A stretch of 5,759 nt of DNA from Candidatus Parcubacteria bacterium. Its GTDB lineage: Bacteria > Patescibacteriota > Patescibacteriia > UBA1558 > GWA2-36-10. The stretch covers positions 1 through 5,759 of the forward strand of contig JAHFJB010000034.1 of the NCBI GenBank assembly GCA_023246135.1, read 5' to 3'. The translations under genes were made by a program, and so were the position numbers. The notes beneath the pieces were generated by a model. It was given only the letters and a program-made list of their open reading frames with translations. It had not been told where the DNA came from and made no database searches. Shown piece by piece: positions 1 to 5,662 of the stretch; the first letter of the stretch is position 1, and every line of letters begins with the position of its first letter.

Positions 1-466
1 GCCAAAGAGTAAAATTGAGTATAGTAGCAAAGCTCACCCATAAGAGATAAGGCACCAGCAAATAAGCAGCTCTTTTATCAATGGCCATAAAAGCATAAAT
101 CAAATACACAATCATACACCATAACATAACAATGTCTATCAGGCCATACAAGGGATTTTTCATACCAAAAAACAAAATTGACCATAATATATTTATACCC
201 AAATGAACAATAAAAATTACCATAGCAATTTTGGCATTTTTATTGACGGACATTTTTTGCCAAATCAGATAAAAAGCTATGCCCATCAGCAAAAATAATA
301 TAGTCCAGACTGGAGCAAACAGCCAACTGGGTGGATTAAAACTTGGTTTAGCTAAGCTAGCATACCAAATGGGAATAGCTGGCGTAGTAAAAAATGAACC
401 AATGATTCCCGCCAGTTCGCACATTACAATGGCTAGTAAAAGTTTAAATAAATTTTGTTTAGTCAT
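1..466 (-). CDS. tspO: TspO/MBR family protein (tryptophan-rich sensory protein), 3' end cut by window edge
   Basis: Reading the minus strand from the ATG at 464-466 gives 155 codons with no stop before the edge. The family signature is clear: WYASLAKPSFNPPSWLFAPVW at about residues 34-54, LMGIAFYLIW at 60-69, NILWSILFFGMKNP at 92-105 and PYLLWVSFATILN at 139-151. Five hydrophobic helices are visible, as expected for this membrane family, which binds porphyrins and related ligands and acts in stress or redox signalling in bacteria. Family members are about 155-160 residues long, so only the last few residues are missing. The ATG is the natural start because the first helix follows at once; no SD is visible. 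The gene lies 45 bp downstream of the four-helix gene at 512-880 in the same direction and is probably co-transcribed with it. The family call is firm; the ligand and role in this organism are unknown. Confidence 0.93.
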   Translation of the reverse strand, partial: MTKQNLFKLLLAIVMCELAGIIGSFFTTPAIPIWYASLAKPSFNPPSWLFAPVWTILFLLMGIAFYLIWQKMSVNKNAKIAMVIFIVHLGINILWSILFFGMKNPLYGLIDIVMLWCMIVYLIYAFMAIDKRAAYLLVPYLLWVSFATILNFTLW

Positions 467-511
467 AAGTTTAGTTTAAATTGATTTAAAAAGCTTGGCT
501 AACATATAAAT

Positions 512-880
512 TTACCATTTACCATAGTTCAAATAAGCAAATAATAAAACTATAACCACCAATATACTTGTATAGAACCAGTTTTTAAAAACTTGACCCC
601 GACTTAAAATCCATAAACACAACATACTGCCTATAAAGGTAATGAAACTAAAAAACTTACTATTATTATCGTGTAGCCACAAAACAACTCCTAGACCAAG
701 CAAGAAAAAAGAAAATAACAATAATCTTTTGTTAAGCCTATTATCTGGTACTTGATCGGGAACCGAAATTGTTATCTTTGATTTTACAAAAACCGGATGT
801 TCACCAAACGCAACAATAGAAGTAGTAGCTACTACAATCAATACCATAAAAAATGATATGATTTTCCAATTCCACTCCAT
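512..880 (-). CDS. small four-helix membrane protein, unrecognised
   Basis: This complete 122-residue ORF starts at the ATG at 878-880 and stops with TAA. I do not recognise the family. Four hydrophobic segments are visible at about residues 6-25, 52-69, 75-92 and 102-118. Between the first two lies a polar stretch of about 25 residues (around 27-50) with a short Val/Ile-rich strand-like patch (KITISV). There is no catalytic motif and no Cys or His cluster. The first helix could also act as an uncleaved signal anchor. Base composition matches the AT-rich native genes. An extended -10 promoter element lies about 30 bp upstream and no SD precedes the start. TspO follows 45 bp downstream, so the two probably form a membrane-protein operon. 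A real gene is likely because the ORF is long for this AT content and has a coherent membrane pattern; its function is unknown. Confidence 0.72.
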   Translation of the reverse strand: MEWNWKIISFFMVLIVVATTSIVAFGEHPVFVKSKITISVPDQVPDNRLNKRLLLFSFFLLGLGVVLWLHDNNSKFFSFITFIGSMLCLWILSRGQVFKNWFYTSILVVIVLLFAYLNYGKW

Positions 881-910
881 AATAATATTTTATTTGGGAT
901 AACTTTTTAA

Positions 911-919
911 ATTATACCA
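911..919 (-). promoter_or_regulatory. extended -10 promoter element for the 122-aa gene / tspO unit
   Basis: On the minus strand this reads TGGTATAAT, a perfect extended -10 (TGnTATAAT). It lies about 30 bp upstream of the ATG at 880. No good -35 sits at the usual 16-18 bp spacing, but extended -10 promoters often do without one. Confidence 0.5.
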
Positions 920-946
920 TTTTTTAGCAAAAAAATCATAACCTAT

Positions 947-975
947 TTGACAAAATATACAAAATATGTTATTAT
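947..975 (+). promoter_or_regulatory. plus-strand promoter (-35 TTGACA, 17-bp spacer, -10 TATTAT) for the 33-aa gene
   Basis: A perfect -35 TTGACA at 947-952 is followed after exactly 17 bp by TATTAT at 970-975 (five of six consensus bases). A start of transcription near 982 would give a leader of about 60 nt to the GTG at 1045. The region is AT-rich, so -10-like hexamers are common by chance; the perfect -35 at ideal spacing is what supports the call. Confidence 0.55.
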
Positions 976-984
976 ATAATTATA

Positions 985-1008
985 AAAAATCCCCAGAATT
1001 TATTGGGG
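985..1008 (-). terminator. minus-strand Rho-independent terminator, probably the original one of the Mg2+ ATPase gene
   Basis: On the minus strand a CCCCA / TGGGG stem (1004-1008 with 991-995) with an 8-nt loop is followed by ATTTTTT. The stem is only 5 bp but GC-rich, and the U-run is good. On the plus strand no T-run follows, so the signal works leftward. The only upstream minus-strand gene is the ATPase, whose stop is at 1218; the GC-rich mini-gene lies in between. The same stem would sit in the 5' leader of the plus-strand transcript. Confidence 0.5.
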
Positions 1009-1010
1009 TA

Positions 1011-1213
1011 AAAACGCACACACTCCAATAGGAAGGAGACCATCGTGAGCAAGCGTGACCACCCCAAACTGGCCATCGCAACCTTGGTGGCAATCATCCT
1101 GGTTCTCGCCTACACCATCCCACGCCTTCCTGCGTGGCCGAGGTGAGCATGATCTTACCGACGCCCGAGACCCGGCATTTGCACCCACTTGTGGGGACTT
1201 GCCGGGTCGTTTT
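1011..1213 (+). other. GC-rich single-gene island 1
   Basis: The line 1081-1140 is 37/60 G+C, against 14/60 and 23/60 in two sampled lines of the neighbouring ATPase gene. The change is abrupt on both sides: AT-rich leader up to about 1013, and the T-run after 1208. The island holds one SD, one short ORF and one terminator. I see no flanking direct or inverted repeats that would mark an insertion mechanism. Confidence 0.6.
1045..1146 (+). CDS. 33-residue single-helix membrane peptide, unrecognised
   Basis: A GTG start at 1045-1047 is preceded by AAGGAG at 1033-1038 with a 6-nt spacer, an ideal SD. The frame runs 33 codons to TGA at 1144-1146. The product has a basic N-terminus (SKRDHPK), one hydrophobic segment at about residues 9-23 (LAIATLVAIILVLAY) and a short Pro/Arg/Trp-rich tail (TIPRLPAWPR), so it would be a single-pass membrane peptide. 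I recognise no family. Support comes from the full set of signals: promoter at 947-975, SD, ORF, and a strong terminator starting 22 nt after the stop. Codons are GC-rich, unlike the neighbouring genes. It faces the ATPase gene tail to tail. The small size allows the alternative that the transcript acts as an RNA and the ORF is accidental, but the well-placed SD argues for translation. Confidence 0.6.
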   Translation: MSKRDHPKLAIATLVAIILVLAYTIPRLPAWPR

Positions 1214-1216
1214 TAT
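1169..1216 (+). terminator. Rho-independent terminator of the 33-aa gene
   Basis: A perfect 9-bp stem, GACCCGGCA at 1169-1177 with TGCCGGGTC at 1200-1208, is followed by GTTTTTATT. Inside the loop a second small hairpin forms (CCCA / TGGG around 1184-1195). There is no T-run on the minus-strand side, so it serves plus-strand transcription. Confidence 0.85.
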
Positions 1217-1217
1217 T

Positions 1218-3803
1218 CTAAGCAATAATTCTTCTGATGTTCTGGCGGGAATGAGCCGAGATGTTGAAATCATAACGCTCAAAAAATATCCTTTTACCCA
1301 ACTCAACTACTACGAAATAGACCAAGACAATACCGACGATTGATAACGTTATTGGCAATGGTAATGGCGTAAATTGAAAATAGCGCCCAACAATTGTATA
1401 GGGAATTATCCAACCCAAAGACACACAAATTATAGTGCTCCACAATAAGTATTTGCTAGCCGTGCTTTTGATAAACGGCAATTGCTTGGTGCGGATAAAA
1501 TGTATCACCAGTGTTTGCGTAGCTAGAGACTCCATAAACCAACCGGTCTGAAACACTGCTTGATTAGCATGAAAAACACTATATAAAACAAAAAAAGTGG
1601 TAAAATCAAAAATAGAGCTGATTGGTCCAAAAAAATACATGAACCTTTTAATAAAATGCAAATTCCAACGGCGCGGTTTTTGCAGCCAATCTGAATCCAC
1701 ATTATCGGTAGGGATAGTCACTTGACCGGCATCATAAAGAAAATTGTTAAGCAATATCTGTATCGGCAACATCGGTAAAAAAGGCAAAAAGAAAATAGCA
1801 CCGGCCATAGAAAACATATTTCCAAAATTAGAGCTGAGCCCCATCATAATATACTTCATAGTATTGCCAAAAGACTTACGACCTTCCATCAGGCCATCTT
1901 TGAGTATTTCCAAATTTTTTTGAGTAAGAACTATGTCTGCTGATTCCTTGGCCACATCTACAGCATTGTTGACAGAAATACCAACATCAGCAGTTTTAAG
2001 TGACGGCGCGTCATTGATACCATCACCCAAATAACCAACTACGTGTCCGTTAGCTCTCAAAGCATGAATAATACGATTTTTTTCCTCTGGTGAAAACCGA
2101 GCAAAAATAGTTGCTCCCTCAGCCCTAGCCCGCAAAGCCTCATCAGTTAACTGCTCCATTTCCTGACTCAAGATAACGCCCTTGATATCTAAGCCTACTT
2201 CCTGACAAATCTTAGTTGCTACCAATTCATTGTCTCCAGTAATAACTTTGATCTCCACACCCACCGCTTGCAACTCTTCCAATACTTGTTTGAGACCTTT
2301 TTTGGGCGGATCCAAAAAAGCCACAAAACCCAAAAGCTCTAAATCAGCTTCATCTTTTTTATTATAAACTTTGGTATTTTTGGTAACTGGCTTAATGGCC
2401 ACGGCCAAAACCCGATAACCTTCTGTACTTAATTTATGATATCTATCCAACGCCTTCTTTTGTACACTCTTGGTAAAAGCAATATTTTTATTGCCTAATT
2501 GACAATTAGTGCTGCGCTTAAAAATCTCCTCGGGCGCGCCTTTGGCAATAAGCAAACGCCCTTGAGAACCATCAACTACTACGCTCATTACCCGACGAAA
2601 AAAATCAAAGGGAATCTCATCTACTTTTTTATAACCCTTTGTCAACACCTTTTTAAAATTAATCACTGCCTCATCCAAAGGATTCTTAACGCCGGTTTGA
2701 TGGAAACTATTCAAATAAGTATACAAGAGCAAACGCTCATTATTAACACCAGCGATATCAGTATAGGTAACTAACTCAATTTTATCTTCAGTCAAAGTGC
2801 CCGTCTTATCAGTACACAATACATCCATACTACCAAAATTTGGTATAGCCGCTAATCTTTTGACAATCACTCCTTTTTTAGCCATGCTCAGTGAGCCGCG
2901 GGCCATAGTAATAGACATAATCATGGGCAAGAGCTCGGGTGTAATGCCAACGGCCACAGCAATGGCAAACATGAAAGAATCTATTATATTATGGTTGATA
3001 AGTGAATTAAACAAAAATATAAATAAAACCAGAAATATAATCACCTTCATGGTGAAATAGCCGAATTTGCTGACACCAATTTCAAACTCACTCTTTTCGA
3101 CTGGCTGTATTAATTTGTCCGCGATTTTTCCGAACTCTGTTTCTTTGCCGGTCTTAACTACCACTGCTGTAGCAGTTCCGCTAACAATACTAGTGCCTAA
3201 AAATACTATATTACTAAAATCTACCAGATCAGGATCATGTTCGGTTATAGGCTGTCTATGTTTTTCAGCAGGAAAAGACTCACCAGTAAGGGATGATTGA
3301 TTGACAAACAATTCTTTGGATTCAATTATTCGCGCATCAGCTGACACTAGATTGCCGGCACTCAAACAAATTATATCACCTAAGACTAAACTACTAGTTT
3401 TGACCTCTTTCTTTTTACCATCCCGCATTACTACGGCCATGGTGCGCACTTTGTCTTTGAGTTTTTTGGCAGCCTGGCCAGCATGATGCTCCTCAAAAAA
3501 ATCCAAAGACACACTTAGTAGCACCATAATGCCAATGATGATGGCGTTGGTTGTTTCTCCAAAATAAGCGGAAATAAGAGTGACCACCAACAAAATTATG
3601 ACGAGCGGACTTTTGAAATGGGAAATAAATTCAAATATTAAAAGACGCTCTTTTTTATCAAAAAAAGTGTTGGGGCCAAATTTTAGCCATCGATTCTTAG
3701 CCTCTTTTTCAGACAAGCCTTTTTCTTTGACATCTAACTCTAACAAAACCTGGGTGGCATCTAAACCGGCATAATAAGTTAAAGGCTGATTTATCCTGGT
3801 CAT
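1218..3803 (-). CDS. mgtA: magnesium-importing P-type ATPase (P3B, MgtA/MgtB type)
   Basis: This 861-residue inner-membrane pump has the normal MgtA length (about 860-900) and uses ATP to import Mg2+. It carries the cation-ATPase N-terminal domain (about 10-60), first membrane pair (about 65-103), actuator domain with TGES at 173-176, a second pair (about 250-297), the phosphorylation motif DKTGTLT with Asp332, the nucleotide site KGAPEEIF at 421-428, TGDN at 522-525 and GDGINDAP at 593-600, then six C-terminal helices. MgtA-specific stretches are GITPELLPMIM (286-296), IPNFGSMDVLCTDKTGTLT (320-338), NNFLYDAGQ (686-694), FGPISSIFD (725-733) and FQTGWFMESLATQTLVIHFIRT (751-772). No residue of the catalytic cycle is missing. 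The ATG at 3801-3803 has no SD, and an extended -10 lies only about 10 bp upstream, so the mRNA may be nearly leaderless. I see no M-box-sized Mg2+ riboswitch in the 124-bp upstream gap. Confidence 0.97.
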   Translation of the reverse strand: MTRINQPLTYYAGLDATQVLLELDVKEKGLSEKEAKNRWLKFGPNTFFDKKERLLIFEFISHFKSPLVIILLVVTLISAYFGETTNAIIIGIMVLLSVSLDFFEEHHAGQAAKKLKDKVRTMAVVMRDGKKKEVKTSSLVLGDIICLSAGNLVSADARIIESKELFVNQSSLTGESFPAEKHRQPITEHDPDLVDFSNIVFLGTSIVSGTATAVVVKTGKETEFGKIADKLIQPVEKSEFEIGVSKFGYFTMKVIIFLVLFIFLFNSLINHNIIDSFMFAIAVAVGITPELLPMIMSITMARGSLSMAKKGVIVKRLAAIPNFGSMDVLCTDKTGTLTEDKIELVTYTDIAGVNNERLLLYTYLNSFHQTGVKNPLDEAVINFKKVLTKGYKKVDEIPFDFFRRVMSVVVDGSQGRLLIAKGAPEEIFKRSTNCQLGNKNIAFTKSVQKKALDRYHKLSTEGYRVLAVAIKPVTKNTKVYNKKDEADLELLGFVAFLDPPKKGLKQVLEELQAVGVEIKVITGDNELVATKICQEVGLDIKGVILSQEMEQLTDEALRARAEGATIFARFSPEEKNRIIHALRANGHVVGYLGDGINDAPSLKTADVGISVNNAVDVAKESADIVLTQKNLEILKDGLMEGRKSFGNTMKYIMMGLSSNFGNMFSMAGAIFFLPFLPMLPIQILLNNFLYDAGQVTIPTDNVDSDWLQKPRRWNLHFIKRFMYFFGPISSIFDFTTFFVLYSVFHANQAVFQTGWFMESLATQTLVIHFIRTKQLPFIKSTASKYLLWSTIICVSLGWIIPYTIVGRYFQFTPLPLPITLSIVGIVLVYFVVVELGKRIFFERYDFNISAHSRQNIRRIIA

Positions 3804-3812
3804 AATATATAT

Positions 3813-3821
3813 ATTTTAGCA
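3813..3821 (-). promoter_or_regulatory. extended -10 element for the ATPase gene
   Basis: The minus strand reads TGCTAAAAT (TGn plus a 5/6 -10). It ends 9 bp before the ATG, so transcription would start within a few bases of the start codon. There is no convincing -35. A TTGACT lies in the spacer region but is too close to pair with this -10. Confidence 0.35.
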
Positions 3822-3834
3822 TATTGGAGTCAAT

Positions 3835-3855
3835 AAAAAAACTGGCCAAGGCAGT
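3835..3855 (-). terminator. possible weak terminator between tRNA-Arg and the ATPase gene
   Basis: On the minus strand ACTG / CAGT arms around CCTTGGC form an imperfect short stem followed directly by seven Ts (3841-3835). The U-run is strong but the stem is interrupted by a C-C mismatch. Confidence 0.35.
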
Positions 3856-3902
3856 CTATCTAAATGTAATTATTATATTGAATGGCCGAAGACTATAAAC
3901 GA

Positions 3903-3919
3903 GCCGAACTAAGCTCGGC
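3903..3919 (-). terminator. hairpin just downstream of tRNA-Arg
   Basis: GCCGAGC and GTTCGGC (minus strand) form a 7-bp stem with one G-U pair and a 3-nt loop, starting 9 nt after the tRNA's CCA. The following bases TCGTTTATAG give only a poor U-run, so this could be a terminator or a 3'-end processing or protecting hairpin. Confidence 0.45.
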
Positions 3920-3927
3920 AAGTCAAA

Positions 3928-4004
3928 TGGTGCCCCCGGCAGGAATTGAACCCACAACCTTTTGGACCGGAACCAAACGCTCTATCCAATTGAGCTACGA
4001 GGGC
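3928..4004 (-). tRNA. tRNA-Arg (anticodon CCG)
   Basis: The full cloverleaf can be drawn: acceptor GCCCTCG with CGGGGGC (7 pairs, one G-U), D stem GCTC/GAGC, anticodon stem TTTGG/CCAAA around loop TTCCGGT with CCG at positions 34-36, a 5-nt variable loop AGGTT, and T stem GTGGG/CCTGC with loop TTCAATT. The discriminator is A and the 3' CCA is encoded. It reads the codon CGG. Its 5' end is exactly where the RidA-like frame upstream loses homology. Confidence 0.97.
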
Positions 4005-4257
4005 AAAATAAAATATAAATATTGAATTTAACAATACTTTCGAGCTCCGCACCGGCATTCTTCGATATTTTTTCAATGTTTGATAAAATTTGTTCTACTT
4101 GTTTTTTCAAATCACCCTTACCGACAATATTTCCATTTTCATCAACAGCGTTTTGTCCACCGATATATATTGTCTGGCGGTTGCCGGATACATATACGGC
4201 ATGAGAGTAGCCTCTAGGCCTTACCATGTCATTTGTGTTGATGTGTTTGATTTCCAT
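4005..4257 (-). pseudogene. RidA/YjgF family gene, 3' truncated at tRNA-Arg
   Basis: From the ATG at 4255-4257 the frame reads a RidA-family N-terminus, with IYIGGQNAVDENGNIVGKGD at about residues 30-49, then EQILSNIEKISKNAGAELES (55-74) and IVKFNIYI (75-82). RidA proteins deaminate reactive enamines/imines made by PLP enzymes and work as trimers of about 125-130 residues. Here the homology ends at residue 82; the frame then runs through AT-rich DNA into tRNA-Arg and stops inside it at 3982. The missing third normally holds the conserved Arg that binds the substrate carboxylate and part of the trimer interface, so activity is unlikely. No remnant of the missing part is seen in any minus-strand frame between the tRNA and the ATPase. 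An SD-like AAAGG lies 8 nt before the ATG, and the gap to the DUF1697 stop is 11 bp, suggesting an operon. Confidence 0.85.
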
Positions 4258-4268
4258 ATGTTTACCTT

Positions 4269-4799
4269 TTATTCTTTATTTTCGGCTAAATATCTTGCAG
4301 TATTAATATTTCTTACAGTCATGGACTTATATAATTTATGACCGATTATTTTGACTAGATGACTTTTATAAACATTTTCTCGTTTAACATTCCAGAAGAT
4401 AGCACCTTTGATATAACGAACATCAATAAACTCTTTTTTGACAGGAAGATCGTTAATTGTTTTCTTTAAATCTACTTCAGGAAAAAGATAGGCGACATCC
4501 GCTCTCTGCTCTTTGTTATTTTTCCAGTTTTTAGGTATAGCGTCGGCAATAAACATAATCTCGCGCTCTGTCTTTACAAGAGTTAGCACATCAAAACCAA
4601 ATTCTTTTTTAAGACTCGCTTCAATTTTTTTGCGTATTTCTTGCTTTTTACCCTTTGTCTCAAAAATAACATTGCCCGAATTGATATAAGTCGAGACTTT
4701 TGTATAACCTAAAGAACCAAAAAGCTCTCTGATCTTTTTCATTTCAACTTTTCTGTTGCCACCGACGTTTATCCCTCGTAAAAATGCAATATATTTCAT
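4269..4799 (-). CDS. DUF1697 family protein
   Basis: The complete 176-residue protein has the usual length of the DUF1697 family. Recognisable blocks are the N-terminal YIAFLRGINVGGNRKV (3-18) with MKKIRELFGSLGY (20-32), TYINSGNVIFET (37-48), a central KTEREI with the RADVAYLF strand (99-106), and the C-terminal TVRNINTARYLAE (161-173). The family has no established biochemical role; it is a soluble alpha/beta protein common in bacteria. The start is fixed by the family N-terminus MKYIAFLRG. No SD is visible; the ATG lies 18 bp downstream of the CCA end of tRNA-Ser, so the mRNA may come from processing of a tRNA-mRNA transcript. The truncated RidA gene follows 11 bp later. The family call is firm; the function is unknown. 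Confidence 0.95.
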   Translation of the reverse strand: MKYIAFLRGINVGGNRKVEMKKIRELFGSLGYTKVSTYINSGNVIFETKGKKQEIRKKIEASLKKEFGFDVLTLVKTEREIMFIADAIPKNWKNNKEQRADVAYLFPEVDLKKTINDLPVKKEFIDVRYIKGAIFWNVKRENVYKSHLVKIIGHKLYKSMTVRNINTARYLAENKE

Positions 4800-4817
4800 A
4801 ATTCAAATTTGGCAATC

Positions 4818-4905
4818 TGGCGGAGAGGGTGGGATTTGAACCCACGAGCCTTTTACAGCTACCGGTTTTCGAGACCAGCCCATTCAACCACTCTGGCACC
4901 TCTCC
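4818..4905 (-). tRNA. tRNA-Ser (anticodon CGA)
   Basis: A class II tRNA: acceptor GGAGAGG/CCTCTCC, anticodon stem CTGGT/ACCGG around loop CTCGAAA with CGA at 34-36, a long variable arm closed by AGC/GCT, and T stem GTGGG/CCCAC with loop TTCAAAT. The discriminator is G, normal for serine tRNA, and CCA is encoded. It reads UCG. Confidence 0.97.
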
Positions 4906-4928
4906 TGTAAGATAAAATAAAATTGTAC

Positions 4929-5016
4929 TGGTGCCGAAGAGAGGATTTGAACCTCCACAGCCTTGCGGCTACACGGCTCTGAACCGTGCGTGTCTACCAA
5001 GTTTCACCACTTCGGC
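4929..5016 (-). tRNA. tRNA-Leu (anticodon CAG)
   Basis: A class II tRNA: acceptor GCCGAAG/CTTCGGC, anticodon stem CACGG/CCGTG around loop TTCAGAG with CAG at 34-36, variable arm AGCC-GCAA-GGCT, and T stem GGAGG/CCTCT with loop TTCAAAT. The discriminator is A, normal for leucine tRNA, and CCA is encoded. It reads CUG. It lies 23 bp upstream of tRNA-Ser on the same strand, probably in one transcript. Confidence 0.97.
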
Positions 5017-5036
5017 AAAAATAACATAACAAGACT

Positions 5037-5065
5037 ATTCTATTATAATTTATATATAAACTCAA
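5037..5065 (-). promoter_or_regulatory. promoter of the tRNA-Leu / tRNA-Ser / DUF1697 unit
   Basis: On the minus strand TTGAGT (5065-5060), a 17-bp spacer and TAGAAT (5042-5037) match the housekeeping promoter at 4/6 and 5/6. A transcript start near 5030 lies about 14 bp before tRNA-Leu. The region is very AT-rich, so the exact hexamers are uncertain. Confidence 0.5.
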
Positions 5066-5083
5066 GCCTATCATAAATAACTA

Positions 5084-5115
5084 GCCCGCCCCCCGAATGG
5101 AATCAGGGAGCGGGC
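5084..5115 (-). terminator. GC-rich hairpin after the 172-aa gene
   Basis: Ten-base arms at 5106-5115 and 5084-5093 pair in minus-strand RNA with one G-U pair; the same position is a C-A mismatch in plus-strand RNA, so the hairpin favours the minus strand. It begins 28 bp after the stop of the 172-aa ORF. The U-tract is weak (TAGTTATTTA), so termination may be incomplete. Confidence 0.65.
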
Positions 5116-5143
5116 CGAGATGGCGTACCAGTGTGGCGTCGCC

Positions 5144-5662
5144 CTAGTTGGCGATAGAGAAGCTCTGCGCCACTTCTTCAGGCAGACCGAGCGCCCGCAG
5201 CTTAACCGGCGTCAAGCCGAAGTCAGCGGAATGAAACGTCAGTAGAGCGTACTTGTGGTAGAGGTTTACCAGCTCCAGCTGAGACCGCTTGAGCTGGCAC
5301 TCACGACTGAACGCCTGCTGATAGAGCAGTTGCAGCCAGCTGGGTGTGCCCGTGGCCTTGGGCGTGGCCCAGATACCATCCTGCCACAGCGCCTCAGCCA
5401 CAAAAGACAGAGCGTCGACCCAGGCATCATGCCGGTTGGTGCTGTGAAGCGCCGCGAAGCGCTGGATAGCGCGGTTGATGACCACTGCTTTGCAGCAATG
5501 GCGCACGAGGATGCTGAGGCAGTTACCGGCCTGCTTCGGCGATGCCAGTATGTCGATGAAACCAATCACCTCCTCCTGTCCTGCTTCGCCGAGCGGACGA
5601 CGCAACCGCTCCAACAGATCACCCATATTCCCGATGGTTGTGACCTGAGTACTGCTACCCAT
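5144..5662 (-). CDS. unrecognised 172-residue soluble protein of foreign base composition
   Basis: I do not recognise this protein. It starts at the ATG at 5660-5662, preceded by AAGGAGG with about 8 nt spacing, a near-perfect SD, and ends with TAG at 5144; a hairpin follows. It is predicted soluble and mostly helical, with no signal peptide or membrane helix. Visible parts are an N-terminal helix with LLERLRRPLGEAGQEE (16-31), a Cys-containing stretch NCLSILVRHCCKAVV (47-61; Cys48, Cys56, Cys57), a Trp-bearing middle (Trp81, Trp93, Trp98, Trp109), and an amphipathic helix from CQLKRSQLELVNLYHKYALL (122-141). The cysteines do not form a known metal motif. Codons are rich in G/C at the third position, with at least 11 CTG. 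Two overlapping frames are also open (plus 5255-5740, minus 5266-5565) but neither has the SD and hairpin. A real gene is likely; the function is unknown. Confidence 0.7.
   Translation of the reverse strand: MGSSTQVTTIGNMGDLLERLRRPLGEAGQEEVIGFIDILASPKQAGNCLSILVRHCCKAVVINRAIQRFAALHSTNRHDAWVDALSFVAEALWQDGIWATPKATGTPSWLQLLYQQAFSRECQLKRSQLELVNLYHKYALLTFHSADFGLTPVKLRALGLPEEVAQSFSIAN

Noticed and set aside
1144..1217. UGA as a sense codon (recoded code of some candidate phyla)
   Set aside because: Read-through of the TGA of the 33-aa ORF would translate straight into its terminator and beyond. No native gene in the window contains an in-frame TGA, so the standard bacterial code is sufficient.
1000..1343. 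Frames of 60-70 codons on both strands around island 1
   Set aside because: They cross the terminator hairpin or overlap the end of the ATPase, lack SDs and show no protein-like pattern.
3804..3927. Mg2+-sensing riboswitch or M-box upstream of the ATPase
   Set aside because: The gap is only 124 bp, contains two small hairpins better explained by the end of the tRNA transcript, and the likely promoter is next to the ATG, leaving no room for a leader.
3982..4004. Possibility that the RidA-like frame is a genuine 91-residue gene overlapping tRNA-Arg
   Set aside because: The last codons come from tRNA sequence and match nothing in RidA, and the protein lacks the family's C-terminal third. I treat it as a broken gene.
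5266..5565. 99-codon minus-strand frame in another phase within the 172-aa gene
   Set aside because: It lies wholly inside the better supported gene, has no terminator of its own, and is very rich in Ser/Arg, typical of a shifted frame.
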